Notes under the pieces: generated by a model | Databases searched by the model: none | Told to the model about the DNA's origin: nothing | What the model saw: only the letters and a program-made list of their open reading frames with translations | Position numbers and translations under genes: made by a program | Assembly: GCA_000688615.1 (NCBI GenBank) | Contig: JHVA01000001.1 | Coordinates: 62,001-126,000 of the forward strand | DNA from: Acidobacteriaceae bacterium KBS 146 | GTDB lineage: Bacteria > Acidobacteriota > Terriglobia > Terriglobales > Acidobacteriaceae | Length of the DNA stretch: 64,000 bases | Direction of reading: 5' to 3' | Shown here: positions 42,199 through 52,084 of the stretch, piece by piece | Position numbering within the stretch: position 1 is the first letter of the stretch | Layout of the letters: the number at the start of each line of letters is the position of its first letter

Positions 42199-43563
42199 AT
42201 GTTTCGAAAGGTACTGATTGCAAATCGTGGGGAGATCGCGCTGCGCGTCATCAGCGCGTGCAAAGAACTTGGGATCCGCACGGTTGCGGTGTACAGCGAA
42301 GCCGACAGAAATTCGCTGCATGTGAAGTTTGCCGATGAAGCTATCTGCATCGGGCCGCCGCGTTCCGCAGAGAGCTATCTCAATGTTCCAGCTGTGATCT
42401 CTGCCGCTGAGATCGCCGATGTGGATGCAATCCATCCCGGGTACGGCTTGCTGAGTGAGAATGCGAACTTTGCCGAGGTATGTCGTGCCTCCAATATCAA
42501 ATTCATCGGACCTCCCCCGGAGGTAACGCGCATGATGGGCGAAAAGTCCACGGCGCGGCAGACGATGAAGAAGGCAAAGGTTCCCATCCTTCCAGGATCT
42601 GACGGCGTGATTGCCAGCGAAGGCGAAGCTCTCGAGTGGGCAAAGAGTGTCGGCTACCCTGTCATCCTCAAGGCGGTCGCTGGGGGCGGGGGCCGTGGTA
42701 TGCGCATCTGTCGCAACCCCGAGGAGCTTCCTAATCTTTATAACCAAGCCTCCACAGAGGCAGCTGCTGCCTTTGGCAACGGCGACCTCTACATGGAAAA
42801 GTTCATTGAGCGGCCACGGCACATTGAGTTTCAGGTGCTCGCGGACGAGCACGGCAATGTGATGAGCCTGGGCGAGCGCGAGTGCTCCATTCAACGCCGC
42901 CATCAGAAGCTGATTGAGGAAGCTCCCAGCCTTCAGATCACGCCGAAGCTCCGTGAGGAGCTAGGGAAGACCATTCGCAGATCCCTCGAAAACATCGGCT
43001 ACTGGAACGCAGGCACGATCGAATTTCTCATGGATGAGGATGGCAAAATCTACTTCATCGAGATGAACACGCGTATCCAGGTCGAGCACTGCGTGACGGA
43101 GATGGTGACCGGCATCGACCTTGTGAAGGCACAGCTGCGCATCGCCGCCGGCGAAAAGCTGAACTCGATTGTTCCGGGCCCGGTTGAGATTCGTGGCCAT
43201 GCGATCGAGTGCCGCATCAACGCCGAACACCCTGAGAAGTTCACACCCAGCGCCGGCAAGATTACGGCGTTCAACGTGCCGGGAGGAAACGGTGTTCGCG
43301 TGGACACGGCTCAGTATGCCGAAGGCGTTGTGCCACCTTATTACGACTCCATGATCGCGAAGTTGATCTGCCACGGCAAAGACCGCGAAGAAGCGATGAA
43401 CCGCATGCAGCGTGCGCTCAGCCAGTTCGTGGTGCAGGGAATTCACACGACCATTCCTCTCCATCAGAGGATCTTTGCCGATGAAGAGTTCCGCGCAGGC
43501 AGATTCGATACGAAGTTCATGGAGCGTTTTTTGGAGCGCCAAAGGGATTCTGGGAATCTCTGA
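42199..43563 (+). CDS. accC: Biotin carboxylase subunit of acetyl-CoA carboxylase
   Basis: A 454-residue ATP-grasp enzyme that carboxylates the biotin of AccB. N-terminal [24 protein letters not shown], the flexible ATP loop [33 protein letters not shown] and the catalytic segment [16 protein letters not shown] are all standard. Length is normal for a separate biotin carboxylase. It is in an operon with accB and is followed 9 bp later by thiE. Confidence 0.97.
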   Translation: MFRKVLIANRGEIALRVISACKELGIRTVAVYSEADRNSLHVKFADEAICIGPPRSAESYLNVPAVISAAEIADVDAIHPGYGLLSENANFAEVCRASNIKFIGPPPEVTRMMGEKSTARQTMKKAKVPILPGSDGVIASEGEALEWAKSVGYPVILKAVAGGGGRGMRICRNPEELPNLYNQASTEAAAAFGNGDLYMEKFIERPRHIEFQVLADEHGNVMSLGERECSIQRRHQKLIEEAPSLQITPKLREELGKTIRRSLENIGYWNAGTIEFLMDEDGKIYFIEMNTRIQVEHCVTEMVTGIDLVKAQLRIAAGEKLNSIVPGPVEIRGHAIECRINAEHPEKFTPSAGKITAFNVPGGNGVRVDTAQYAEGVVPPYYDSMIAKLICHGKDREEAMNRMQRALSQFVVQGIHTTIPLHQRIFADEEFRAGRFDTKFMERFLERQRDSGNL

Positions 43564-43572
43564 GGGAATCAG

Positions 43573-44253
43573 GTGCACCAGGACAATCGAGGTCGAATAG
43601 CACCGCGCCCCGTAAGGCTTCCGCGCCTCTATCCCATCGTTGATGCTGAGACCCTCGCCCGCGCCGAAGTCTCTCTGCGAGCGTTCGCGCAGGAGCTTCG
43701 CGACGCTGGAGTCACTCTTCTCCAGTACCGCGACAAGCTGGGCGACCGGGATCAGATCCTTCGCAACGCTGCTGCGATCGCTGCAGTCTTTCGCGGCGTA
43801 GATGCCACCCTTGTCTTGAATGACTCGCCGGAGTTAGCGAGCCTCGCCAGCTGGGACGGTGTTCATCTAGGTCAGGGAGATGGTGATATTGCCAACGCTC
43901 GGAGTCTACTGCCTCGGAACTGCATCGTCGGCTACTCGACGCATACACCGCAGCAGGTTCTCGCTGCAGACGCCGCCGGAGCCGACTACATTGCCATCGG
44001 CCCCGTCTTTGCCACCGCGACGAAGCAAAATCACGAGCCGGTGGTCGGGCTTGATGGCGTACGTTCGGCACGCTCGCTGACCACCAAACCGCTGGTGGCG
44101 ATCGGCGGAATTGCCCTTGACAACGCTGCAAGCGTGATTGAAGCCGGAGCAGACTCGGTTGCCATCATTGGCGCTCTCTTCCAAAAAGGAGTTCGCTCCG
44201 GTGACCTCGTACACGCGTTCGCTAAAGCGATGCCGGCTGCACAGCGGCAGTAA
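43573..44253 (+). CDS. thiE: Thiamine phosphate synthase
   Basis: A 226-residue TIM-barrel enzyme that joins the pyrimidine and thiazole precursors of thiamine. The start is GTG 43573, with GAGGG six bases upstream. Conserved residues are visible in LLQYRDK (Q, R and K of the diphosphate site), LVLND, GVHLGQGD, YSTHTPQQ and the phosphate loop PLVAIGGI; GPVFATATK is typical of ThiE. TenI-type relatives usually lose several of these, so a genuine ThiE is favoured. No other thi gene is present. It follows accC by only 9 bp. Confidence 0.88.
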   Translation: MHQDNRGRIAPRPVRLPRLYPIVDAETLARAEVSLRAFAQELRDAGVTLLQYRDKLGDRDQILRNAAAIAAVFRGVDATLVLNDSPELASLASWDGVHLGQGDGDIANARSLLPRNCIVGYSTHTPQQVLAADAAGADYIAIGPVFATATKQNHEPVVGLDGVRSARSLTTKPLVAIGGIALDNAASVIEAGADSVAIIGALFQKGVRSGDLVHAFAKAMPAAQRQ

Positions 44254-44304
44254 GCGAGCCTGACCCTCGTGGAACCTTTCGGGCGCGGTGATACGCTCGT
44301 AACC

Positions 44305-44718
44305 ATGGTCTCCGGGGTAAACCACATCACCCTCTCGGTGTCCGATCTTGAGCGAGCCTTCCGTTTCTACGTAGATCTCCTCGGCCTGCGTCCCGTCGCC
44401 CGGTGGTATAAGGGCGCACACCTCACGGCAGGCGATCTTTGGGTCTGTCTCTCGCTTGAATCGGACATCATCGATCGGTCACCGAGCCAGACCTACGACC
44501 ACATCGCCCTGTTGGTTTCTGCCGCCGATTTTTCTCCCCTTCGTGACCGCTTGCTGCATGCGGGAGTCTTTCAGTGGCAGCAGAACCACAGTGAAGGAGA
44601 CTCGTTTTATTTCCTCGATCCAGACGGTCACAAACTGGAAATTCATGTGACGTCTCTCCCGGACCGCATTAATTCTCTAAGGCAGAGGCCTCCCAAGGAT
44701 CTCGTTCTTTTTTCATAA
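44305..44718 (+). CDS. FosA-like thiol transferase (vicinal oxygen chelate fold)
   Basis: A 137-residue protein. ATG 44305 gives MVSGVNHITLSVSDL, aligned residue for residue with FosA; the frame's earlier start (44269) is not supported. Metal ligands are H7, H66 (YDHIAL) and E112 (KLEIH), and T9, S96, S100, Y102 and R121 match FosA active-site residues. However, the lysine that contacts fosfomycin in FosA (K90) is replaced by glutamine (Q92 in WQQNHSEGDS) and the next arginine by histidine. The fold and family are clear. Fosfomycin-modifying activity is therefore doubtful. Confidence 0.85.
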   Translation: MVSGVNHITLSVSDLERAFRFYVDLLGLRPVARWYKGAHLTAGDLWVCLSLESDIIDRSPSQTYDHIALLVSAADFSPLRDRLLHAGVFQWQQNHSEGDSFYFLDPDGHKLEIHVTSLPDRINSLRQRPPKDLVLFS

Positions 44719-44826
44719 GTCTGAGGTCTGAAAAATCGAACAGAGATCCTTAACATCGGCTTTTCCATTTCATAAGAGACGATTTGCTATGCTTCGTCAG
44801 GAGCCATTCAGCAGAGGAAAACGACG

Positions 44827-45738
44827 ATGAGCCCCAACGGGGACAAGAAAGTGCACAGCACGGTAACGGTTGTCATTCCGGTCTACAACGGAGAGAGATT
44901 CATTCGCAGGGCTGTCGACAGCATCCTAAAGCAGACCTATGCCGTCACGCAGATCATTGTCGTCGATGACGGCTCGAAGGATGCCACCTGTTCGATCGTC
45001 GAGTCTGAGTACGGTGACCGGGTGATCCTTCTCCGCCAGCAGAATGGTGGACCGGCTAAGGCGAGAAACGCCGGGCTTCGAATCGCCATCGGCGAATACA
45101 TCGCTTTTTTGGACGCCGATGACTGGTGGGAACCGGAGAAGATTGCCAGGCAGTTGCAGGTCCTGCGGGAGCACCCCAATGCCGTTGGAAACTACACCGG
45201 CCTCCGGGTTATGACCGACGAAGGCGAACATCTGACCGATCTCAAGCCAGTCGATCACACCACGCTGTGGCCCACTCTGCGGTGGTGCAATCCCGGTGTT
45301 CCGCCTTCTTCGGTCTTATTGCGACGATCTTTCCTCGACCAGCTAGGAAGCGGTTTCAACGAGAGACAGTTGGGAAGTGAAGATTGGAACTTGTGGTTCC
45401 GGCTCATCACCAAGGGGCCTTTCTGCGTCTGTCCCGAGCCGCTGACGGACTACCGTTCAAGCGCAGGCGGCCTGAGCGGCAACGCCCACCACATGTACAA
45501 CGACTTTATGAAGATGCTGGACGACACGCTGCTCGTTGATATGAAAGGCCTCAAGCGATCGTTATGGCGTCGCAGGATTATCAGTTATCAGGCATTCAAG
45601 GCGTGTCTTACCGCGCGTGCTGCGGGCGATAAAAAGACCGAGCGCGAGTACATGAAGAAGTCGGTGCTCGAATGGCCTTCGCCCTTTTGGGCGCCTGAGC
45701 GCTTTCGTTTTTTTGCCGTGACACTGATGAGGACCTGA
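44827..45738 (+). CDS. Glycosyltransferase family 2
   Basis: A 303-residue GT-A enzyme. The N-terminal nucleotide-sugar part has TVVIPVYNGERFIRRAVDSIL, IIVVDDGSKDAT and the DxD-type metal motif in FLDADDWWEP. NQQ-type RQQNGGPAKARNAGL is typical of family 2. The C-terminal portion, with LGSEDWNLWFRL and acceptor-side residues, is less conserved. No transmembrane segment is seen. The glycan built is unknown; no polysaccharide cluster is adjacent. Confidence 0.9.
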   Translation: MSPNGDKKVHSTVTVVIPVYNGERFIRRAVDSILKQTYAVTQIIVVDDGSKDATCSIVESEYGDRVILLRQQNGGPAKARNAGLRIAIGEYIAFLDADDWWEPEKIARQLQVLREHPNAVGNYTGLRVMTDEGEHLTDLKPVDHTTLWPTLRWCNPGVPPSSVLLRRSFLDQLGSGFNERQLGSEDWNLWFRLITKGPFCVCPEPLTDYRSSAGGLSGNAHHMYNDFMKMLDDTLLVDMKGLKRSLWRRRIISYQAFKACLTARAAGDKKTEREYMKKSVLEWPSPFWAPERFRFFAVTLMRT

Positions 45739-45793
45739 GCGACAAGACTTTGACAAGACTTTCTTCGTCATTTGCGATAGAACAAACTGCAAC

Positions 45794-47368
45794 GTGAAGA
45801 TTTCTGAAAAGCAACCTGACGGCACCTCTGCCCAGCAACCACAGTTCGTGCAGGGGATGGGGCTGTTTTCCGCGACGGCGATTGTCATGGGCTCCATGAT
45901 CGGGTCCGGCATCTTCATTGTGCCGGCGGACATGTCGCGCCTCCTCGGTTCACCGGCTCTTTTGATCGGTGCGTGGCTGGTAACGGCCGTGATGACAATC
46001 ATTGGGGCTCTCAGCTATGGCGAACTGGCGGCCATGATGCCCAAAGCCGGTGGCCAGTATGTCTATCTTCGTGAATCCCTCGGCCCCTTATGGGGCTTTC
46101 TTTATGGTTGGACCTTGTTTCTGGTTATCCAGACAGGGACCATCGCTGCCGTTGGGGTTGCGTTCGGAAAGTTCCTGGGCGTCTTCTTCCCTTCGATCAA
46201 CACCAGTCACTGGCTCTGGCACATCGGCCATGTCCCCGCCTGGCACGTAGGCCCGATGATCCTGGGCAACATGGATCTGGGGGTCAACACCGCCAATCTG
46301 GCAGCTGTCCTCATCATTGTTTTCCTCACGCTGCTTAACACTCGCGGGGTTCGGATGGGAGCGGCGGTGCAGAACTTCTTCACCTCTGCCAAGGTAATGG
46401 CGCTGGCGGCGGTGGTTCTGGTGGGCGTCGTTGTCCGCGATGCCGATGCTATTGCAGCGAACTTCGGCGCCGGATGGCAGAACTTCTGGGCAGGTGCCGG
46501 TTGGCACTCTCTTCATCTCTCTCAGCCGGGAGGCAGCGAGTATGTCGGTATTCTGACCATTCTCGCGATCGTACAGGTGGGTTCGCTCTTCAGCGCCGAT
46601 GCTTGGAACAACGTGACGTTCACCGCTGGAGAGATTCGGAATCCCAGGCGCAATCTTCCGCTCTCGCTGGCGATCGGGACGGGAGTTGTTCTGTTGCTCT
46701 ATGTGCTCTGCAACTTCGTCTTCCTGAGTGTGCTCCCGCTGGCAGGCGATGCGCATGCTGCCACGGTGACCGGTCGCGGCATCCAGTTTGCGACGGAAGA
46801 CCGTGTCGCAACTGCCGTGATGGAGCAGGCGTTTGCCGGATACGGAGCCAGGCTGATGGCCGCGGCAATCCTTATTTCGACCTTCGGCTGCGCCAACGGA
46901 ATGTTGCTCGCAGGAGCTCGTGTTTACTACGCGATGAGCCGCGACGGCCTCTTCTTTAAATCAGTCGGTAAATTGAGCGAGCGTTCCAGGACGCCGGTGA
47001 ATTCGCTCTGGGTCCAGTGCATCTGGACCTGCCTGCTCTGCCTTTCGGGCAGCTACGGTCAGCTTCTGGATTATGTGATCTTCGCGGTTCTGATCTTTTA
47101 TATCCTGACGATTGTGGGGTTATTCGTACTCCGCAGGACCCGTCCCGAGGCGTCGCGACCCTACCGCGCCTTAGGCTATCCGGTGCTTCCGGGGCTTTAT
47201 ATCGTCATGGCTGCGTGGATTTGTCTTGTACTATTGCGTTACAAACCTCAATATACCTGGCCGGGCTTGATCATCGTTCTGCTTGGAGTTCCGGTGTATC
47301 TGGTCTGGAGGCGGAAGGGCGCTGCAATGGGTGCGGAAGCCTCTGAGTTGCGAACCACCGGGATGTAA
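45794..47368 (+). CDS. Amino-acid permease, APC family
   Basis: A 524-residue membrane protein with about 12 to 13 hydrophobic segments. The first has the APC glycine motif GSMIGSGIFIVPADMSRLLGSP. AALSYGELAAMMPKAGGQYVYLRESLGPLWGF-type residues mark the second and third helices (read here as GALSYGELAAMMPKAGGQYV). The GTG at 45794 is the first start; there is no good ribosome site before it. Substrate is an amino acid or amine, otherwise unknown. A second APC permease follows 23 bp later. Confidence 0.9.
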   Translation: MKISEKQPDGTSAQQPQFVQGMGLFSATAIVMGSMIGSGIFIVPADMSRLLGSPALLIGAWLVTAVMTIIGALSYGELAAMMPKAGGQYVYLRESLGPLWGFLYGWTLFLVIQTGTIAAVGVAFGKFLGVFFPSINTSHWLWHIGHVPAWHVGPMILGNMDLGVNTANLAAVLIIVFLTLLNTRGVRMGAAVQNFFTSAKVMALAAVVLVGVVVRDADAIAANFGAGWQNFWAGAGWHSLHLSQPGGSEYVGILTILAIVQVGSLFSADAWNNVTFTAGEIRNPRRNLPLSLAIGTGVVLLLYVLCNFVFLSVLPLAGDAHAATVTGRGIQFATEDRVATAVMEQAFAGYGARLMAAAILISTFGCANGMLLAGARVYYAMSRDGLFFKSVGKLSERSRTPVNSLWVQCIWTCLLCLSGSYGQLLDYVIFAVLIFYILTIVGLFVLRRTRPEASRPYRALGYPVLPGLYIVMAAWICLVLLRYKPQYTWPGLIIVLLGVPVYLVWRRKGAAMGAEASELRTTGM

Positions 47369-47391
47369 AGAAGGGAAATCGTAGAACGATT

Positions 47392-48999
47392 ATGTCGATG
47401 TTGTTTGCGAAGAAATCGATGGATGCCTTGATGGCGGAGGCCAACGCCGAGGGCGAACAGACGCTCGAGCGCGCGCTTGGGCCTTTTCAGCTGACTGCGC
47501 TCGGCGTGGGAGCGGTGATCGGCGCAGGCATCTTTGTGCTCGCCGGCCTGGGCGCGCATTATGCGGGACCGGGCCTGATGCTCTCTTTCGTTCTCAGCGG
47601 CCTGGGCTGCGCTTTTGCGGGGCTCTGCTATGCCGAGTTTGCGGCGATGATCCCGCTGGCGGGCTCGGCTTATACCTACGCCTACGCTACGCTCGGTGAG
47701 TTGATCGCCTGGATTATCGGTTGGGACCTGACGCTGGAATACGCCATGGGCGCCAGCACCGTAAGCTCCGGCTGGTCGAACAACTTTGTCGAGCTGCTTG
47801 AAGTCTTCCACCTGAAGTTTCCCCTTTGGCTGGCCTACGATCACTGGACTGGCCTGCGGAAGGCGATGGAGGAGGTCGGCCGCCAGGTGATGGCTACGAA
47901 CTTCCCGTCGCTGGTTCCAGGAACACAGGAATACATCAAACAGATGGCTGACCTGATCGCCGCGCCGACAGTCGATATGACGACGCGGGCACATGCGGTC
48001 CTGGGCGCTCCGATGCTCTTCGGCCATGAGATCGGGATCAATCTGCCGGCATTGCTGATCGCGTTGGTCATCACGACTGTTCTTGCCATCGGGATCAAAG
48101 AGTCGGCAAAGTTCAACACCGCCATCGTTGTGGTCAAGGTCGCAGTGGTTCTGTTCGTTCTTGGCCTGGGCGCGAAGTATATTCATCCGGGCAACTGGGG
48201 CTCGAACTGGCACGAGTTCGCTCCGTTCGGGCTGAGCGGCATCGGCGCGGGCGCGGCTTACATCTTCTTCGCGTACATCGGTTTCGACGCGGTCTCGACG
48301 ACGGCCCAGGAGGCCAAGAATCCGCAGCGCGATCTTCCGATCGGGATGATTGCGTCGCTGTTAGTCTGCACCCTGCTTTACATCGGCGTCGCGGGGGTGC
48401 TGACGGGAATGGTGCCGTGGCAGTCGGTCAACATCGAAGCTCCCATTGCGCGCGCATTTCTTGATCGCGGCCTGGTCTGGGCCAGCGACATTATTGTCGT
48501 AGGCGCGCTGGCGGGCCTGACCAGCGTGATGCTGGTGATGCTGCTGGGACAGACTCGCGTGCTGTATGCGATGGCGAGCGACGGTCTGTTGCCGAAGAAG
48601 TTTTTCGCCGAGGTTCATCCCCGCTTCCGCACGCCCTTCCGCAATACCTTCCTGGTGGGAACGCTGGCCGGGCTCGTCGGCGCGGTCACGCCGATCGACG
48701 ACATCGGCAAGATGGTGAACATCGGCACGCTGCTGGCGTTCGTGATCGTATGTATTGCGATCATGGTGCTTCGCAGGACCGACCCGGAGAAGCACCGGCC
48801 ATTCCGCACGCCCTGGGTTCCGTTCGTCCCGGTGATGGGAATCATCTTCAACGGGTACATGATGCTCAAGCTGGGCTGGCTGAACTGGGCCCGCCTGATC
48901 GTCTGGCTGCTGATCGGGCTGGTGGTCTATTTCACCTACAGCGTCAAGCACAGTAAGGTCCGGCAGAGGCTGAGCAGCTCGGTCAATGTAAAGGGGTAA
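47392..48999 (+). CDS. Cationic-type amino-acid permease, APC family (CAT-like)
   Basis: A 535-residue membrane protein. Early LTALGVGAVIGAGIFVLAGLGAHYAGPG and LCYAEFAAMIPLAGSAYTYAYATLGEL are typical of the CAT/YfnA branch. FFAYIGFDAVSTTAQEAKNPQRDLPIG is the hallmark of helix 6 and its following loop. A long extracellular loop (about residues 135-195) is present, as in other CAT-like bacterial members. It lies 23 bp after another APC permease and is followed by a bidirectional terminator, so the two form a likely transcript. Confidence 0.93.
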   Translation: MSMLFAKKSMDALMAEANAEGEQTLERALGPFQLTALGVGAVIGAGIFVLAGLGAHYAGPGLMLSFVLSGLGCAFAGLCYAEFAAMIPLAGSAYTYAYATLGELIAWIIGWDLTLEYAMGASTVSSGWSNNFVELLEVFHLKFPLWLAYDHWTGLRKAMEEVGRQVMATNFPSLVPGTQEYIKQMADLIAAPTVDMTTRAHAVLGAPMLFGHEIGINLPALLIALVITTVLAIGIKESAKFNTAIVVVKVAVVLFVLGLGAKYIHPGNWGSNWHEFAPFGLSGIGAGAAYIFFAYIGFDAVSTTAQEAKNPQRDLPIGMIASLLVCTLLYIGVAGVLTGMVPWQSVNIEAPIARAFLDRGLVWASDIIVVGALAGLTSVMLVMLLGQTRVLYAMASDGLLPKKFFAEVHPRFRTPFRNTFLVGTLAGLVGAVTPIDDIGKMVNIGTLLAFVIVCIAIMVLRRTDPEKHRPFRTPWVPFVPVMGIIFNGYMMLKLGWLNWARLIVWLLIGLVVYFTYSVKHSKVRQRLSSSVNVKG

Positions 49000-49101
49000 C
49001 CTCCCAGCCGCAAAATAGCGCAAAGTCTTCAATCCATTGGACTTAGTCTTGGACTTGTTTGCTAAAGTCTTCTAGAATAAGAGTTTAGCGGTAAAGTATT
49101 C

Positions 49102-49141
49102 ATAAAAAAGGAGATTCTCGATAGAGGATCTCCTTTTTTAT
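49102..49141. terminator. Bidirectional rho-independent terminator
   Basis: A perfect 14-bp stem, ATAAAAAAGGAGAT (49102-49115) with ATCTCCTTTTTTAT (49128-49141), closes on a 12-base loop that can pair further (CTC with GAG). It gives T-rich tails both ways and separates the convergent permease gene (+) and the large secreted-protein gene (-). Confidence 0.9.
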
Positions 49142-49219
49142 GTGCTGTCTTTAGTTTATCGAATCCTGCGGGGGAAACCGGCAGATCATTTAGCATGCAT
49201 GTTTCGATATACCAACAAC

Positions 49220-51928
49220 TTACCTTTTAGACGAGCTTGACAGCTTATCGGGCTGCGGCTGAGGAGAGTTTGCAGGCGGGGCGGCCTGAGGAGCGGGCTC
49301 CGGGGCTGCAGGTGCCGGTTCGCTCGTTGCCGGTGGAGCAGGAGTTGCCGCAGGAGCAGGTACGGGCTGTGGCGGCGGTGCGGAGGCCCGTTGAACCTGA
49401 ACCGGGATGGTCACGATGTTGGCGGACTCCGGCTCGTCCCGCAGCTTGAGAAAGAAGCCGCTCTTTGGTGGACGGGGAACGGAAAGCGTATTGCCGACAA
49501 AGCCTTCCGGCACCTGCACAGGATTGGCGAAGCCCGGGTCATTGGCGACAGAGTCGACGAGGTAAAGGTCCGATCCGGTGAGGGTGCAGGCGGCTGTAGG
49601 ATCGCTGGGGCAGTGAACGTCCTGCAGGGCAGGCAGACGCACCAGATTGACCAGGGCGATCCAGTCTCCGGGGGTTCCGTCGGGAGCGATGGGACGAAGC
49701 CGTACAGGGCCGAATGCGGAGGTTCCAAAAGCCTTCAGCGGGTCGAAGGATCCGAGGATGGTGTGCGCGTTCTGCAGGACGAGGCCGGAGGAGACAGAGA
49801 GGCTGGTATGGAGGCTCTCGTCCGCATTGGCGATTTCGATCTTCCCATCTCGCGGGAAGGGCGAAGAGGAGTGCAACGAGAAGGTGAGTTTCTGATTTAC
49901 AGGAAGATCGTCGGGGTTGGCGAGATGGATCGCCGGAGGTGACTGCGAGATGGCCCGGTTGAGCAGAGTTACGGAGGGACGCGGCGTATCGACGGTAACC
50001 GGAAGGCTGAGGGTGCGGCCATCGCGAAGATCGATATGGGCGGTCAGGTGGTCGCCAGCGTGAAAGTTCGGAGTCTGGGCGGATTCAGGCAACGTGAGCG
50101 TGAGGTTCTGCTTGTGTTGAGCCGCGCCGGTCTGAGCGGGGACCGAGACGGGTTCGCCGATCGGATTGAAGGTCAGATTGTTGAGAACCAGATGGCGGAC
50201 CTGGTTAAGACTGGTTCCGGTGAGGGTGGCAGCGGTGTCTCCTGCATGAAGCGTGAGAGCGTCGAGCTGCGCCGGTTCGGAGAAGGTCTGGGCGGTGACA
50301 GAAGCATTCGCCGCTCCACCGAACTGGCGGACGTCGAGGTGAATGTTGCCCGGATCGATGGATTTGAGCGAGAGCGTAACGTCGACCACATTGGGCTTGT
50401 CCGACGGCTTCCACTGGGCCTCCGCAGTGCGACCGGAGGAGCGCTCGAAGGTGATGGCCTGGATGCAGGCCGTGCCGCTGGAGCTAAGAGTCAGGTGATT
50501 CTCGCGGCCCGCGATAATTACGGAATCGGCCGCCAGCTTCCAGCCGACACCGGGAATGTCCTGAAGCGGTAGCGTGGGACCGATGAAGGGGTCGAAGCCC
50601 CAGTAGCCGGTGATGGTTCCGGTGACGGCAGTCTTGGGAGCGGCCGGGTCTGTCGGCGGTTTGGGGCCGGGCGCTGGCGAAGACTTCGCGTCTTCTTTTT
50701 TCTTGTCCTCTTTGTCGTCGTCAGAGGGCACTGGCAACACCTTACGCCCGGGAGCAGAGGAGAGAACCAGACCGCCTTTGAAGGGATCGGCCGTAAGGGG
50801 GATTTCGGGCCGCGCCGCGCCACCGTCGACGTGCAACACCATGTCGTGGGCAAAGCCGGTCGAGAAGACCAGCGGAGCTCCTTCCACCGGCAGCGTAACT
50901 CCGGGTTCCAGCAGGCAGGTGACATGCTTCGGGTCGGAGGCGCGGAGCGGTGGCGGTACAGGGTTCTGGATGGAAGGCAGGCCGATGACAATAACCGATT
51001 TCGGATTATGGAACGACGGGGCCACGTTAAGACGAAGGTTGAGAGCCTCGGCCTGCGGGAAGGCGATGGCCGGGATGTATTGATAGTGCGCGGTGTGAAG
51101 GTTGCTGGTGAGGCGAACGAGGTCAACGACCGCGCCAACGTAGGCGCTGTAGGCGCCGCCGCCTGCCATCGATGTGGCAGAAGCTGCGTTGATGAAGTCG
51201 GAACCGGAGCCGTTCGACAGCACGGAGACGACAGTCTGCCCATGGCCATCGTCCAAAAGCGTCTGGGTTCCGGTCTGGGTCAGACAGTTGTATTGCTGGT
51301 CGAGAGGCTTGTTGAAGCAGTCCTGATTGGGCTTCAGGCTGAGGGTTCGCGCGAGCAGCGTGGAGTGTTCCTGAAGTGCCTTGGGATCGCCGGGAGGAAC
51401 GGTTTTGATGGCGGCGAGGTATTTTTCAATACGGGCCTGTTCAAAGCCGGCTTCCGCGAGATCCTGAGAGGCCCGGACGAAGATTCCCGGGCGACCCTGG
51501 ACGGCCGAGCGCAGGGTGCTGAAGTCACCACCGGTCTCAGGAGCGAGGAAGAGGAGGGCCTGCTGGGCCTCGTTGGGGACCGTGATGGTGACGCCCTCTT
51601 CGCGGACCTTTTTGTCCCAGGTCTGGATCTTGAAGAACCACTTGTCTGGCGGAGGGTTGGTCGTTCCACGAAGGAATACCGCGACTAGCAGGTAGTGGAC
51701 GGACTGGGTTCGCGGCAGGTCAGCGAACAACCACAGTTTGTCTCCGGCCTTGAGATTAGGGACCGAGGCGATAGGAAGCGTTTTGTCGCCTCGCGTGACG
51801 CGTACATCGACACGGGGGCCTGTGAGATCGAAACGCCCAGCTGCCTCAGCGAAAGAGGGATGGCAGCAGAGGAGAGATACAAAGAGTCCAGCAGCGGCGG
51901 CGCGCAGGCGACCGGAATGGATTGCCAT
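49220..51928 (-). CDS. Large secreted protein of unknown function
   Basis: A 902-residue protein that I cannot assign to a family. Residues 1-29 are a Sec-type signal (LRAAAAGLFVSLLCC, cleavage near AEAAG). The rest is predominantly beta-like, with repeated phrases on DITL-type strands and IPT/TIG-like wording (LTLHAGDTAATLTGTSLNQVRHLVLNN). A charged, low-complexity linker (KEDKKKED, around residues 400-410) separates two halves, and the C-terminal 60 residues are rich in Pro, Ala and Gln. Overall this suggests a periplasmic or surface protein with domains joined by flexible linkers. It is the third - strand gene after the MacA-like and ABC ATPase genes. Confidence 0.8.
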   Translation of the reverse strand: MAIHSGRLRAAAAGLFVSLLCCHPSFAEAAGRFDLTGPRVDVRVTRGDKTLPIASVPNLKAGDKLWLFADLPRTQSVHYLLVAVFLRGTTNPPPDKWFFKIQTWDKKVREEGVTITVPNEAQQALLFLAPETGGDFSTLRSAVQGRPGIFVRASQDLAEAGFEQARIEKYLAAIKTVPPGDPKALQEHSTLLARTLSLKPNQDCFNKPLDQQYNCLTQTGTQTLLDDGHGQTVVSVLSNGSGSDFINAASATSMAGGGAYSAYVGAVVDLVRLTSNLHTAHYQYIPAIAFPQAEALNLRLNVAPSFHNPKSVIVIGLPSIQNPVPPPLRASDPKHVTCLLEPGVTLPVEGAPLVFSTGFAHDMVLHVDGGAARPEIPLTADPFKGGLVLSSAPGRKVLPVPSDDDKEDKKKEDAKSSPAPGPKPPTDPAAPKTAVTGTITGYWGFDPFIGPTLPLQDIPGVGWKLAADSVIIAGRENHLTLSSSGTACIQAITFERSSGRTAEAQWKPSDKPNVVDVTLSLKSIDPGNIHLDVRQFGGAANASVTAQTFSEPAQLDALTLHAGDTAATLTGTSLNQVRHLVLNNLTFNPIGEPVSVPAQTGAAQHKQNLTLTLPESAQTPNFHAGDHLTAHIDLRDGRTLSLPVTVDTPRPSVTLLNRAISQSPPAIHLANPDDLPVNQKLTFSLHSSSPFPRDGKIEIANADESLHTSLSVSSGLVLQNAHTILGSFDPLKAFGTSAFGPVRLRPIAPDGTPGDWIALVNLVRLPALQDVHCPSDPTAACTLTGSDLYLVDSVANDPGFANPVQVPEGFVGNTLSVPRPPKSGFFLKLRDEPESANIVTIPVQVQRASAPPPQPVPAPAATPAPPATSEPAPAAPEPAPQAAPPANSPQPQPDKLSSSSKR

Positions 51929-52084
51929 AGTTCCATTTTAGACGTCTGCGGTGGTAGAACCGGATGCTAGTTGCGGGGAGGAATCAGGGAGGTATTGAAG
52001 TTGTTTATTGCAGGATCGTTACCAGAGGGTCCGATTCAAGGTCGTGCCCAACGATTCTCATACGGGGCACCATCATCCTGCTAT

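Noticed and set aside
45741..45762. Tandem 11-bp direct repeat GACAAGACTTT between the glycosyltransferase and permease genes
   Set aside because: Only two copies; it creates a TTGACA box but no good -10, so I could not support a function.
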